From Clostridiales bacterium CHKCI001 (GTDB taxonomy: Bacteria > Bacillota > Clostridia > Lachnospirales > Lachnospiraceae), in NCBI GenBank assembly GCA_900045905.1, contig FCNS01000008.1:186001-250000 (forward strand): a stretch of DNA of 64,000 nucleotides, written 5' to 3'. A program made the position numbers and the translations under genes. This document shows, piece after piece, positions 45,623-54,914 of this stretch. Within the stretch, counting starts at the first letter, position 1; the number at the start of each line of letters is the position of its first letter. The notes under the pieces were generated by a model that saw only the letters and a program-made list of their open reading frames with translations, was not told where the DNA came from and searched no databases.

Positions 45623-46411
45623 CTATACATTCCAAAGATCCATAATCGCCTTTGAGACTTGTTCTAGTTTTTGTGCTCGCCTTCCTAGAATTCTCACTGT
45701 ATAATCCCCACTAGCTAACTTCGTGATACCACCTTCTATTTCAGAATCGTGTTCTAACAATTCCCAAACAGCTTCTTGAATCAAACTATTTTTCTTCGTA
45801 AAAAATACATTTGCCAAATGTGTATAGGATTCATACATTCCTAAACCTGTCATATTCCAGAATTTGGGCTCATATCTCGTATTATCCCGATAAATTAGCT
45901 GCCCTGCTCTGCGAATCTCCACATAATTATAATAATAACGATATAAAAACTGTTCTCCACTCGCTGCTCGCCCGCAAGAGAGAATCTCATTCATAAAAAA
46001 CTGTGCTCTATCATCTTCTAACTGAATTCTCATCTGATTTTCAAATGCAGAATCCTGAAATGGAATGGTAGGCTGAGGGTTAAATCGAAATCTAGAATCA
46101 CTTTGTACAAAGACATCGGTATTACGCTTGGCACAACCAGTTTGCATCTTATGAATTTTATCATAAGACTGAGAAACAAATTCTAAATCAGCTCCTTTTT
46201 CTACTTGGAACTCAAACTCTTGCCGATCTCCCTCCATAATTCCCGCCGATGCTGCTAAAAGCATAACTTGAATACTTCCATCTCTTTGCTTAAATGGTTT
46301 CATCACTTTATATGGAGCGGTAAAAAATAAGTCTTCTAAAATTGTATCTCCATCCCGCTCCACCGCCCGTATAAAGAGTTTTGAAACTTTTCCAAACTGA
46401 TTTTTGTTCAT
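45623..46411 (-). CDS. ureD: Urease accessory protein UreD (UreH)
   Basis: UreD binds apo-urease and, with UreF and UreG, forms the nickel-delivery complex. The 262-residue protein has the family features R-D-G-D-T-I-L-E-D-L-F-F-T-A-P-Y-K near residue 18, a central Q-S-Y-D-K-I-H-K-M near residue 83, and E-I-L-S-C-G-R-A-A-S-G-E near residue 150. It is the last gene of the urease operon, 7 bases after ureG. Confidence 0.93.
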   Translation of the reverse strand: MNKNQFGKVSKLFIRAVERDGDTILEDLFFTAPYKVMKPFKQRDGSIQVMLLAASAGIMEGDRQEFEFQVEKGADLEFVSQSYDKIHKMQTGCAKRNTDVFVQSDSRFRFNPQPTIPFQDSAFENQMRIQLEDDRAQFFMNEILSCGRAASGEQFLYRYYYNYVEIRRAGQLIYRDNTRYEPKFWNMTGLGMYESYTHLANVFFTKKNSLIQEAVWELLEHDSEIEGGITKLASGDYTVRILGRRAQKLEQVSKAIMDLWNV

Positions 46412-46418
46412 CTTTTCC

Positions 46419-47024
46419 TTATTTCAACCCTTCTAAAAGTACATTTTTCTTAATCCAGTCAATCACTTCTCCAATATGTTCATTTTCTCTTATGTTTGTA
46501 AAAATAAATGGACGATTTCCACGCATCTTTTTGGAGTCTCGTTCCATTATTTCCAAATTAGCTCCAACATACGGTGCTAAATCAATTTTATTAATTACCA
46601 ATAAATCGGAACGTGTAATACCAGGTCCCCCTTTTCTCGGAATTTTATCCCCTTCTGCCACATCAATAACAAAGATTGTAGCATCTACTAGTTCAGGAGA
46701 AAATGTAGCAGAAAGATTATCTCCACCACTTTCAATAAACAACAGCTCAATATCTGGGAATTTTTCCATCATTTCATCCACTGCCTCTAAATTCATCGAA
46801 GCATCTTCCCGAATTGCAGTATGCGGACATCCTCCAGTTTCCACGCCAATAATACGTTCTCTTGGCATAACACTATTTTTTGCCAAAAATTCTGCATCCT
46901 CTTTTGTATAAATATCATTTGTAATAACACCAATACTGTATTCTTTTGCCATTTGTCTTGTTAATGCTTCAATTAAAGCTGTTTTTCCAGATCCAACAGG
47001 ACCTGCTACACCAATTTTTACCAT
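46419..47024 (-). CDS. ureG: Urease accessory GTPase UreG
   Basis: UreG couples GTP hydrolysis to nickel insertion into urease. The 201-residue protein has Walker [10 protein letters not shown] (near residue 8), the metal-binding C-P-H motif in [13 protein letters not shown] (near 66), [13 protein letters not shown] and the N-K-I-D guanine motif. Length and motifs are standard for the family. Confidence 0.97.
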   Translation of the reverse strand: MVKIGVAGPVGSGKTALIEALTRQMAKEYSIGVITNDIYTKEDAEFLAKNSVMPRERIIGVETGGCPHTAIREDASMNLEAVDEMMEKFPDIELLFIESGGDNLSATFSPELVDATIFVIDVAEGDKIPRKGGPGITRSDLLVINKIDLAPYVGANLEIMERDSKKMRGNRPFIFTNIRENEHIGEVIDWIKKNVLLEGLK

Positions 47025-47063
47025 AATTTTTATTAATCCTTTCTATTTTTCCGCCTTATTCTA

Positions 47064-47765
47064 TTATGACATATAAATTCTGGAATACAAACGCTCATGT
47101 TGGATACTTCTTATATCAAATCCTGGAGCTGATAAGCAAAGCATCTCTTCTCCACTTTTCTCGACTGTATCCAACACTTCTTGAAAGACTTCGTAAAATG
47201 ATACTAACATCTTTTGTCCATCCGATTGACTTAAAGGAATTGATTTTACACAGTTTGTTACCATTGCAGATGTCTGTGCATATAAATAATTGAGCATCGT
47301 ATCTTCTTTTGAAATTCCTACACTTGCACAAAATACTCCATATGCACATGGATGGCAAATCACTTTTCCTTTTCGCGAGTCAGTATAATTAAGAAAGATC
47401 GGACTTGTATAAGGTACTTGCATATGTGTCAGCGTTTTTACAAAACGACTTCCAAGTTTTTTTGCAGCCTCCCTTAATTCCATTGGTAGGATAGAGGCAC
47501 TCATAATAGCTTCCAACTCATTTATTTTTTCTAGATTTTGTTGTACTGCTGCTTCAAATGCCAAACGAGCGACTAACAATTCTGTATAGCAAATCGTATA
47601 CTGCAACCGATTTTTAATATAATCCGATGCAGTTTTTATGTCATAGACGATATTTTTCTGAATATAGGTTTCCAATCCATAAGAATGAGAATACCCACCT
47701 ATCGGAAATAACGCATCATTAATTTGAAGCAATAAAAATTTTCCTTGTAATTTTGTAAATTCCAT
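47064..47765 (-). CDS. ureF: Urease accessory protein UreF
   Basis: UreF is the all-helical member of the UreDFG nickel-delivery complex and gates the UreG GTPase. The 233-residue protein starts with L-L-L-Q-I-N-D-A-L-F-P-I-G-G-Y-S-H-S-Y-G-L-E, the highly conserved opening of the family, and keeps the C-P-Y-G-like H-P-C-A-Y-G-V-F segment near residue 147. It lies 15 bases downstream of ureE. Confidence 0.95.
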   Translation of the reverse strand: MEFTKLQGKFLLLQINDALFPIGGYSHSYGLETYIQKNIVYDIKTASDYIKNRLQYTICYTELLVARLAFEAAVQQNLEKINELEAIMSASILPMELREAAKKLGSRFVKTLTHMQVPYTSPIFLNYTDSRKGKVICHPCAYGVFCASVGISKEDTMLNYLYAQTSAMVTNCVKSIPLSQSDGQKMLVSFYEVFQEVLDTVEKSGEEMLCLSAPGFDIRSIQHERLYSRIYMS

Positions 47766-47780
47766 TTCTACCTCGTTTAC

Positions 47781-48272
47781 TTAGTGATGGTGATTATGCA
47801 CAGTTGCAGAAATTCTCTTATCAAAATCCAGCCTCATTCTCGTCTTTTCTGCTGTTACTCCATGTAGTTTTGACAGCATCAAAAACATTGGTTCATTATA
47901 AGGAGTAATAAATGTAAATATACCTTCTCCATAGAATAACGGTGCATGACGATTGCCAATTTCATAACAGGTTTTTGCAATCATAAAGGAATGGTCTGGT
48001 GCAATATGAATGCAAATTACTTCACATGGAGGAGTTTTTACTGCGATAATTAAAGTTTTATCTGCATAAATTACATCTCCCTCATATAGTCCTCTAGAGA
48101 GTACCTCATCATTCAATCGAATTCCAACTTCACGTCCTTCCTTGGTTGTTTTTTTATGAATTTTTTTAAATGCCTCATACCATTCAATTTCCACATACTC
48201 AATTGTTTTTCCAGTTGTATCGATTTCATTCAATTTTCCAATAATTGTTTCACAGATCATAGTAACCTCCAA
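47781..48272 (-). CDS. ureE: Urease nickel metallochaperone UreE
   Basis: UreE collects nickel and hands it to UreG. The protein (163 residues from 48272; an internal ATG three codons on is possible) has a peptide-binding domain and a metal-binding domain with the conserved Y-E-I-G-N-R-H-A-P-L (near residue 112), whose His binds Ni at the dimer interface. It ends in a short H-N-H-H-H tail, much shorter than the His tails of some UreE proteins. Confidence 0.94.
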   Translation of the reverse strand: MEVTMICETIIGKLNEIDTTGKTIEYVEIEWYEAFKKIHKKTTKEGREVGIRLNDEVLSRGLYEGDVIYADKTLIIAVKTPPCEVICIHIAPDHSFMIAKTCYEIGNRHAPLFYGEGIFTFITPYNEPMFLMLSKLHGVTAEKTRMRLDFDKRISATVHNHHH

Positions 48273-48327
48273 TTCTTATATCCCAATTTCTAACAATATT
48301 TTTTCGCCAAAACCCTGTTTTTATACT

Positions 48328-48834
48328 TTACCACATACCAAGCAACATAAGAACTGCTGGAATCCATGCTGTTACAATTCCCTCAAATATCTGAAGAACT
48401 GGAACAAACTTTCCTAATTTCTTTCCACAAATATCCTCCACAAATGCAGTTCCCCAAAGGATCGCCCATAAATACCAGATTGCAGCCCATCTCCAATCTG
48501 CTGCAATTCCAAGTGCTTCCGATCCGAAAATGCCCTCTACTGTACCAAATATTACTGCATTGATCGCTACAAAAGTGGAAAACCATGCAAATGGAATTGG
48601 GTTTAATTTTAAAATTTTACTAAAAGCCACAAATAAATATGTAAAGCAGAATAGTAATCCTGTACCTGCTGCATAATAATTACCCTGCACTAAATTTACA
48701 AAATTAATAAACAAAGACAAACTACCCGTTAAAATATTCATTACAGCTGTGGACTTTCCATCCACCTTATAAATTGTACACATACCGTTATTGATTAATA
48801 CAATTCCTACAAACAACAAACATACACCTAACAT
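48328..48834 (-). CDS. ureI: AmiS/UreI-family urea channel
   Basis: The 168-residue membrane protein has six helices and the family segments L-L-F-V-G-I-V-L-I-N-N-G (near 4-15), W-R-W-A-A-I-W-Y-L-W-A-I-L-W-G (near 113-128) and P-V-L-Q-I-F-E-G-I. AmiS/UreI proteins are passive urea or amide channels. Encoded between ureC and ureE, it should admit urea to the cytoplasmic enzyme. It lacks an obvious periplasmic His-rich loop, so acid gating as in Helicobacter UreI is not predicted. Confidence 0.88.
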   Translation of the reverse strand: MLGVCLLFVGIVLINNGMCTIYKVDGKSTAVMNILTGSLSLFINFVNLVQGNYYAAGTGLLFCFTYLFVAFSKILKLNPIPFAWFSTFVAINAVIFGTVEGIFGSEALGIAADWRWAAIWYLWAILWGTAFVEDICGKKLGKFVPVLQIFEGIVTAWIPAVLMLLGMW

Positions 48835-48984
48835 ATTTTTTCACACTCCTCATCTTTTCTTATTTTTTGATAAACTTTTCTAACTATTGTAGATTTCTTT
48901 TTCACATTGCAGAAAACTTCTATCATAATGGAAAGTAAACATTCGCAATCCGCTAATGCTATTTATCTCATGAACGTAAGATGC

Positions 48985-49075
48985 TCCATGGGGGCTTTCC
49001 TAATTCCCCACTGACACGGGCATCCCATTCCCCGCTTAGTGCTCCATGCACTTGAAGCGGGGGACTGCCCGTTCT
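48985..49075. repeat. Nested GC-rich palindromes between ureC and ureI
   Basis: ACGGGCA (49016) pairs with TGCCCGT (49066). Inside lie CCCCGCTT with AAGCGGGG and AGTGC with GCACT. A separate TGGGG/CCCCA pair lies at 48989-49011. GC content is far above the flanks. The upstream ATTCGCAATCC (48941-48951) is shared with the 196-bp repeats. It may be an IS200/IS605-type end or a palindromic repeat and would form a strong structure in the urease mRNA. Confidence 0.65.
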
Positions 49076-49101
49076 GCGTTTAAAATAGAAATTTTTATAT
49101 C

Positions 49102-50823
49102 TTAGAACAAATTATATAACTGTGTTAAAGGCAGCTTTTTTGCTGGTTCACATACAATTGTCTCTCCATCAGCCTTTACTTCATAGGTTTCTGGATCAAC
49201 TGTAATTTCTGGTGTTTTATCATTAAACTTCATATCTTTCTTTCCAATATTTCGACATCCTTTCACTGGTACAATGGTTTTCTCCAATCCATAGTTTGCT
49301 TTCACATCTGCTTCCATTGCGGCCTTGGATACAAAGGTTAGACAAGATTCATATTTTGCTTTTCCATGGGCTGCAAACATTGGCTGATAAAGAACTGGCT
49401 GACAAGTCGGAATAGAGGCATTGGCATCTCCCATCTTAGAAGCAATAATCATGCCTCCTTTAATGATAATATCTGGCTTTACACCAAAAAATGCTGGATT
49501 CCAGAGTACCAAATCTGCAAGTTTTCCTTTTTCTACAGATCCCACGTATTCTGATACTCCATGAGTAATCGCTGGATTAATTGTATATTTCGATATATAA
49601 CGTTTTACACGGAAATTATCATTGTCATGTCCCTCATCTTCTGGAAGCGCACCTCTTTGATCTTTCATTTTACTTGCTGTCTGCCAAGTACGAGTAATTA
49701 CTTCACCGACACGTCCCATTGCCTGAGAGTCGGAACTCATCATGCTAAATACTCCTATATCATGCAATACATCTTCTGCCGCAATGGTTTCTGGACGAAT
49801 ACGAGAGTCAGCAAATGCCACATCTTCTGCAATTCTCTTATCTAAGTGATGACATACCATTAACATATCCAAATGTTCATCTAACGTGTTAATCGTAAAT
49901 GGCATTGTTGGATTTGTAGAAGAAGGAAGCACATTCTGTGTACCAGCTGCTCGAATAATATCTGGTGCATGTCCACCTCCTGCACCTTCCGTATGATACG
50001 TATGAATCGTACGTCCTGCAATTGCGTTTAATGTATCTTCTACACAGCCTGCTTCATTTAATGTATCAGTATGAATTGCTACCTGAACATCGTACTTATC
50101 TGCCACATTTAAGCAGTGATCAATTGCAGCTGGCGTTGATCCCCAATCTTCATGTAACTTCAATCCGATTGCTCCCGCTTTTATTTGTTCTTCCAAAGAT
50201 GCTTCATCGGAACAGTTTCCTTTTCCTAAAAATCCCAAGTTTATCGGATATTCTTCCGCCGCTTTTAACATCATCTCCATATTCCAAGGACCTGGTGTAC
50301 ATGTTGTAGCATTTGTGCCATCTGCTGGACCAGTACCTCCACCGATCATTGTGGTTACACCACTATATAACGCACAATTCACCTGCTGAGGTGCAATAAA
50401 ATGAATATGTGTATCCAGTCCTCCTGCTGTTACAATCATCCCTTCTCCTGCTAATGCCTCAGTTGCAGCTCCAACTGTCATTCCAGGAGTAACACCGTCC
50501 ATAATACTTGGGTTTCCTGCTTTTCCTATCCCTGCAATTTTTCCGTTTTTAATTCCGATATCTGCTTTATAAATTCCTGTATAATCCACAATTAGACAAT
50601 TGGTAATAACCAAATCTAAATCTCCATCTGCACTTGTTGTCTTTACCGACTGTCCCATACCATCACGCAGTGTTTTGCCGCCTCCAAACTTGGCTTCGTC
50701 TCCATAGGTTGTATAGTCTTTTTCTACTTCTATAATAAGACTAGTATCTGCTAAACGTACTTTGTCTCCTGTTGTCGGACCATACATCATCGCATATTTT
50801 TCTCCAGAAATCTTTATGCTCAT
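49102..50823 (-). CDS. ureC: Urease alpha (catalytic) subunit
   Basis: UreC holds the bi-nickel site that hydrolyses urea to ammonia and carbamate. The 573-residue protein has the Ni-binding H-I-H-F-I (near residue 137), the carbamylated lysine in [12 protein letters not shown] (near 218), the metal-binding H-T-D-T-L-N-E and the flap H-H-L-D motif M-V-C-H-H-L-D (near 322). Length and motifs are standard. A 266-base spacer with palindromes separates it from ureI. Confidence 0.98.
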   Translation of the reverse strand: MSIKISGEKYAMMYGPTTGDKVRLADTSLIIEVEKDYTTYGDEAKFGGGKTLRDGMGQSVKTTSADGDLDLVITNCLIVDYTGIYKADIGIKNGKIAGIGKAGNPSIMDGVTPGMTVGAATEALAGEGMIVTAGGLDTHIHFIAPQQVNCALYSGVTTMIGGGTGPADGTNATTCTPGPWNMEMMLKAAEEYPINLGFLGKGNCSDEASLEEQIKAGAIGLKLHEDWGSTPAAIDHCLNVADKYDVQVAIHTDTLNEAGCVEDTLNAIAGRTIHTYHTEGAGGGHAPDIIRAAGTQNVLPSSTNPTMPFTINTLDEHLDMLMVCHHLDKRIAEDVAFADSRIRPETIAAEDVLHDIGVFSMMSSDSQAMGRVGEVITRTWQTASKMKDQRGALPEDEGHDNDNFRVKRYISKYTINPAITHGVSEYVGSVEKGKLADLVLWNPAFFGVKPDIIIKGGMIIASKMGDANASIPTCQPVLYQPMFAAHGKAKYESCLTFVSKAAMEADVKANYGLEKTIVPVKGCRNIGKKDMKFNDKTPEITVDPETYEVKADGETIVCEPAKKLPLTQLYNLF

Positions 50824-50863
50824 TCTTTTACCTCCAATCTTGTTTACGAATCTTCCCTATGAA

Positions 50864-51226
50864 CTAGGAAATAAATCCTTTTAACTTTGCATTATGAATC
50901 GCCGCTGCCTTGGATGCCTCTGTAACCTGTGCACAAGTTAAATCATTTAATCCAAAAACTCGCTTTGTTCCTCCTATTGCTGTTAATGTAACCTCTTTTT
51001 CTTCTCCTGGCTCAAAACGCACGGATGTACCAGATGGGATATCTAAATGATATCCATATGTTTTTTCTCGATCAAAGGATAAACATTTATTTACTTCAAA
51101 GAAATGAAAATGAGATCCTACTTGAACAGGACGATCTCCAATGTTTGCTACCATTATCGTTACAGTTGGCTTTCCCTCATTTAATATAATCTCTCTTTTT
51201 AATGGCATTACTTCTCCAATTTTCAT
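50864..51226 (-). CDS. ureB: Urease beta subunit
   Basis: This is the small structural subunit of the (UreABC)3 assembly. The 120-residue product opens with M-K-I-G-E-V and contains [12 protein letters not shown] and G-x-x-V-R-F-E-P-G-E, the family hallmarks. The start at 51226 is set by AGGAGG 7 nt upstream; the longer frame is not part of the gene. It is followed by ureC 40 bases later. Confidence 0.95.
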   Translation of the reverse strand: MKIGEVMPLKREIILNEGKPTVTIMVANIGDRPVQVGSHFHFFEVNKCLSFDREKTYGYHLDIPSGTSVRFEPGEEKEVTLTAIGGTKRVFGLNDLTCAQVTEASKAAAIHNAKLKGFIS

Positions 51227-51263
51227 TATGCTACCTCCTATTAACATTCTAGTTGGACATTCG

Positions 51264-51566
51264 TTACTGAATTGGATTGTGTACTGTAACCAACTTTGTA
51301 CCATCTGGAAAAGTTGCTTCTACTTGAACTTCTCCAACCATATCAGCCACACCTTCCATAACATCCTCTTTTGTAAGCATTTTTGTACCCAATTGCATTA
51401 GTTCTGTTACTTCTTTCCCATCTCTTGCCAATTCCATTAATTCGGAACTAATATAAGCAACTGCCTCTACATAGTTCAGTTTTAAGCCTCTTTCTCTTCG
51501 CTCTTTTGCCAAATTTCCTGCCATATGGAGCATAAGCTTTTCTTGTTCCTTAGGTGTTAAGCGCAT
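51264..51566 (-). CDS. ureA: Urease gamma subunit
   Basis: The 100-residue product begins [11 protein letters not shown] and contains [11 protein letters not shown] and [17 protein letters not shown]-x-P-I, all typical of UreA. The start at 51566 has GGAGGAG upstream. It is the first gene of the operon ureA-ureB-ureC-ureI-ureE-ureF-ureG-ureD. The bases between it and its promoter hold an intrinsic terminator. Confidence 0.96.
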   Translation of the reverse strand: MRLTPKEQEKLMLHMAGNLAKERRERGLKLNYVEAVAYISSELMELARDGKEVTELMQLGTKMLTKEDVMEGVADMVGEVQVEATFPDGTKLVTVHNPIQ

Positions 51567-51604
51567 AGTATCTCCTCCTGTTCTTTTTATTCTGTTTTTC
51601 TTTT

Positions 51605-51660
51605 GGATAACAAAAAAGCAGACAAAGAAGTGTGAGTGACTTCTTTGTCTGCTTTTATCC
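51605..51660 (-). terminator. Leader terminator (attenuator candidate) between the ure promoter and ureA
   Basis: On the minus strand AAGCAGACAAAGAAGT pairs perfectly with ACTTCTTTGTCTGCTT and runs into TTTTTT; GGATAA and TTATCC can extend the stem. It begins about 18 nt after the predicted start of transcription and ends about 40 nt before the ureA ATG. Confidence 0.85.
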
Positions 51661-51684
51661 TTTAACTTGTTAAATCCGAGATGA

Positions 51685-51713
51685 ATTATATCATGAGATT
51701 TTTCATTCGTCAA
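51685..51713 (-). promoter_or_regulatory. Urease operon promoter
   Basis: Minus-strand TTGACG (51713-51708), exactly 17 bases, and a perfect TATAAT (51690-51685). Only about 40 nt separate the leader terminator from ureA, leaving little room for another promoter. Confidence 0.75.
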
Positions 51714-51801
51714 GCAAAATTAAAAAGGACTTTACTCGCTATTTCAGCAGAATTTCACACAACCGCAATCATATATAATAACTTATGCTTTATAACTCGT
51801 A

Positions 51802-52161
51802 TTATTTTGCTTGTGTGGACTCCGTTGTTTCAACCACAGTTGTTGTCTGGCTACCATCTTCTACGGCATCTTTGATATCATCACCCATTTGGGTTAATTC
51901 TTCCGAAACATCAGTAATTACATCTCCAACAACACCATCTTGATTATCTGTTGCAGTATCTGACGTTACAGATTCTGTGTTATTTTCCTCTCTGCTCTGC
52001 TTATCTTCCATTTCACGTTCATCTGTCGTTACAGTTCCTTCTGTATCGTTCGTCTGGTTCCCACTTGTTCCCATATTTTCATTTTTTTCATTGCCACATC
52101 CAGTCAATACTGACATTGCTAACATAGCTAATACAAACATCATACAAAATTTCTTTTTCAT
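51802..52161 (-). CDS. Small low-complexity lipoprotein
   Basis: The 119-residue precursor has a lipoprotein signal (M-K-K-K-F-C-M-M-F-V-L-A-M-L-A-M, lipobox L-T-G-C) followed by a disordered Thr/Ser/Asp/Glu-rich tail with no recognisable domain. AAAGGA lies 10 nt before the ATG at 52161; the longer frame adds an improbable N-terminus. It sits between the Gld-like operon and the urease promoter, separated from the former by a terminator. It is probably a surface-anchored protein of unknown role. Confidence 0.7.
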   Translation of the reverse strand: MKKKFCMMFVLAMLAMSVLTGCGNEKNENMGTSGNQTNDTEGTVTTDEREMEDKQSREENNTESVTSDTATDNQDGVVGDVITDVSEELTQMGDDIKDAVEDGSQTTTVVETTESTQAK

Positions 52162-52227
52162 TTCACAACTATCCTTTCTTTCTTTTTTATCGAGCTTAGT
52201 ATGTGTGAAATAAAAAAATTTATTCAT

Positions 52228-52286
52228 AAAAACTAGTCTGTTCTAAAATAATTGAATAACTATTTTAAAACAGACTAGCCTTATTT
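52228..52286. terminator. Bidirectional terminator after the Gld-like operon
   Basis: CTAGTCTGTT (52233-52242) and AACAGACTAG (52269-52278) form a stem with T-runs on both strands. Confidence 0.8.
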
Positions 52287-52296
52287 TTTTATAATT

Positions 52297-53478
52297 TTAA
52301 TTTTCTGCTACTGATTCCGTTACTGCATCAGAAGACTCTGATTGTGTAGAAGCTGATTCAGAGGTTGATTCAGTCTCTTCTGCTGGTTCTCCTACTTGCT
52401 GTAAATCACTTATAATACTGTCAATGCTAAACGCAGCAATCCTATCTACTTGTGTTGATTCATCCACTCGAATACAGTAATAAGATGTCTCTTGTGGAGA
52501 TAAGTTTCCAATATGCAGCGTAAATGTCTTCTGCTCTTGTGTTTCTGAGGTTGCATCATTATAAGTAATAATAATATCTTTACTATTTGCCTCATCTAAT
52601 CCATAAGAAGCAAATTGTTCTGGACTTACATTATAAGCCTCACAAGAATTAATACTTAACTGCGAAATACTGGAAATTGCATCCGTTATTTTGCTACTGT
52701 CACTTAAATCTACTGTTGTACCATTTCTTGTTTCTGTCCATACTGTTTCCATCTCAGGCTCTGAAGTTGTTTCCTCAGAAGTGGATGTTGATTCTACCTC
52801 AGAAGAATCAGTCTCTTGCTGAGTTTCTTCTGTTTCTTTTACCCGTTCTTCTTTTTTATAAACAACGGACTCAGTTGCTGTCTTATATTCAATCTGTGTA
52901 ATATCTGATTCGGTCAGATATGGAATTGTATCTAACTGCAACAAATCATTTAATGTAACATCCAAACTATTTACAAGTGCAGTTCCTATTGTATATACGT
53001 TGTCATCACCTGCAATACTTGCATAGTAGTCCCCAGAATATTCATTCATACTTCCAATATTTAGAACTTTTTGATTACCCGCAGCATCCGTAATCGTTAC
53101 TGTTTTGGATGGCTCTGTTAATCCATAGTTCGAAAGATCTTCTTTTTCTTCCAGCTTTCTTGTAGCTTCCAATGGATTTAAATTGTTTAAAATTAAATTT
53201 ATCTTAGATGTATTCAATGGAAATGCCTCATCTCCATCATAATGCCATACATCATCATGTGCATGGAATGATAATTGTCCATCCGTTGTATTAAAAGAAA
53301 GAGCCACAATTTCATCCATCTGATTTAATACAATTTTATTTGACTCTTCTTCTGCTTCGGAAGCTTCTTGCTGTTTCTGATCTTGTGTTTCTTTATACTT
53401 TACAATTCCAACATAACCAGCACAAAGTACTACCAGTAATACAACGAGAATCATTAATGTTGTGTTCTTTTTTTTCAT
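52297..53478 (-). CDS. DUF4340-type accessory protein of a Gld-like ABC system
   Basis: The 393-residue protein has one N-terminal helix (about 8-26) and an extracytoplasmic part with the repeated F-x-L-N-T-S-K-I ... L-x-N-L-N-P-L-E-A-T-R-K and L-S-N-Y-G-L-T-E-P-S-K-T segments of DUF4340. It ends in a Ser/Glu/Thr-rich tail. DUF4340 proteins are routinely encoded last in operons with GldF/GldG-type ABC genes, as here. Its role is unknown; the name Gld comes from Bacteroidetes gliding, which is not implied. Confidence 0.82.
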   Translation of the reverse strand: MKKKNTTLMILVVLLVVLCAGYVGIVKYKETQDQKQQEASEAEEESNKIVLNQMDEIVALSFNTTDGQLSFHAHDDVWHYDGDEAFPLNTSKINLILNNLNPLEATRKLEEKEDLSNYGLTEPSKTVTITDAAGNQKVLNIGSMNEYSGDYYASIAGDDNVYTIGTALVNSLDVTLNDLLQLDTIPYLTESDITQIEYKTATESVVYKKEERVKETEETQQETDSSEVESTSTSEETTSEPEMETVWTETRNGTTVDLSDSSKITDAISSISQLSINSCEAYNVSPEQFASYGLDEANSKDIIITYNDATSETQEQKTFTLHIGNLSPQETSYYCIRVDESTQVDRIAAFSIDSIISDLQQVGEPAEETESTSESASTQSESSDAVTESVAEN

Positions 53479-53492
53479 CGTGTATTCCCTCC

Positions 53493-54902
53493 TTATGCTT
53501 TTCTACGTTTGAGCCATACAACAAAGCCTCCAACCAATGCAGTCAATGGAATAATTCCAATGAATAATAGACTCCATCCTCCAATGGATACAAACGTGTT
53601 ATATGGAACTTCTAGACTCTTAGCTGGAATTGAAATATTGCTCGTATCATCAAAGTACCATGTCAGCATATTTGTAAATTCATCCAGATTATCTAAGTTT
53701 CTAAAACTAGATGTAATACTTTCATGAATTAATGTACTTGCTGTTAACACAATTAACTTTCCACTTGTATTTTCATCAATTGTTTTTGTTACAGTTGCTC
53801 CAAGTAAGTACGTACCATTGCTACCCTCTTTTTTATCTTGTGTTTCTGGATCTAAAACAAAACCCTGTTCTGAGGTTGTCATAAATGGTTCAATGGTTAA
53901 ATCACTTGCTGGCTGTTCTACCTGAGTCATTCCTCCCACTGCGGATACAAACAGCATTGCATCGGAAGAAACATTTACAGCAGAAGATGTTAATATAGGG
54001 AAGAAATTATATGGACTTCCCATTCCCTGATAATAGCGTTCCTCATCTCCTACATAGGTATTTGTCAACTGTAATCCATATTCTCGAATCAAAGAAGTCA
54101 AATTCTGCAATGGTTCACTTGTAACAGTAGGTAAAATCATCAGATTTCTTCCAGAATTTACATATTCTGTTAAAGCTGTTTTCTCATCATCGGATAAATC
54201 CTTTGTTGGAGCATAAAGAATTAATAAATTACAATCCTCTGGAATTGGTCCATCCGTTAAAATATTCCAAGATGCTGTTTCCAGATTTGCCTTATCAACC
54301 AAATCTTGTACAGCAGTAGAGAATGTAGATTCGTCATGTCCACTCAATAAGTATACTTTCTTTAAATTGTCACTTGTGACATAGTCTATTGCACTCGTCA
54401 GTTGACCTTCGCCATCAAATTCTTGCTCTGTGGCAGTACCAGTCTGATAATAAGAATACTGGTCATACACAATAATATCTCCAAAGCCAATTGTTTTTGT
54501 ACGTCCTGTCTCTGCACACTCTACAACAAGGCTGTATTCACTTACGTCATACTCATTTAATACCGATGGATGTAAAACTGGGTCAATATATTCTACTGTA
54601 ATATGACTGGAAGAGTCTGCATAATTTTGGAGAAATGTTTCAATTCGCGAATCCACACTTCCATTTTCTGCAATCACTTTTACTGTTACATCTTTCTGCA
54701 TATTAGAAAGCATCTCTTTTGTTGTGTCACCAATGCTATAAATTAAAGTATCACTCATGTCCAGATTCGTCATGCTTCCTGGAAGCTGACGAACAAGCAT
54801 ATTTACTACCACTACAATAGCAATGACAACGACAATTAACAAGGCACTATAATTTCCATTTTTAAACTGTGAATTTGAAAATAATTTCTTTATTTTGTTC
54901 AT
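53493..54902 (-). CDS. GldG-family extracytoplasmic ABC component
   Basis: The 469-residue protein has membrane helices at both ends (about 18-37 and 440-462) and a large outer domain between them with D-S-R-I-E-T-F-L-Q-N-Y and V-Y-L-L-S-G-H-D-E-S near residue 185, as in GldG/intraflagellar-transport-like ABC accessory proteins. The C-terminal W-L-K-R-R-K-A faces the cytoplasm. It is coupled (12-14 base gaps) to the permease before it and the DUF4340 gene after it. Substrate unknown. Confidence 0.85.
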   Translation of the reverse strand: MNKIKKLFSNSQFKNGNYSALLIVVVIAIVVVVNMLVRQLPGSMTNLDMSDTLIYSIGDTTKEMLSNMQKDVTVKVIAENGSVDSRIETFLQNYADSSSHITVEYIDPVLHPSVLNEYDVSEYSLVVECAETGRTKTIGFGDIIVYDQYSYYQTGTATEQEFDGEGQLTSAIDYVTSDNLKKVYLLSGHDESTFSTAVQDLVDKANLETASWNILTDGPIPEDCNLLILYAPTKDLSDDEKTALTEYVNSGRNLMILPTVTSEPLQNLTSLIREYGLQLTNTYVGDEERYYQGMGSPYNFFPILTSSAVNVSSDAMLFVSAVGGMTQVEQPASDLTIEPFMTTSEQGFVLDPETQDKKEGSNGTYLLGATVTKTIDENTSGKLIVLTASTLIHESITSSFRNLDNLDEFTNMLTWYFDDTSNISIPAKSLEVPYNTFVSIGGWSLLFIGIIPLTALVGGFVVWLKRRKA

Positions 54903-54914
54903 TGCTCTGTCCTC

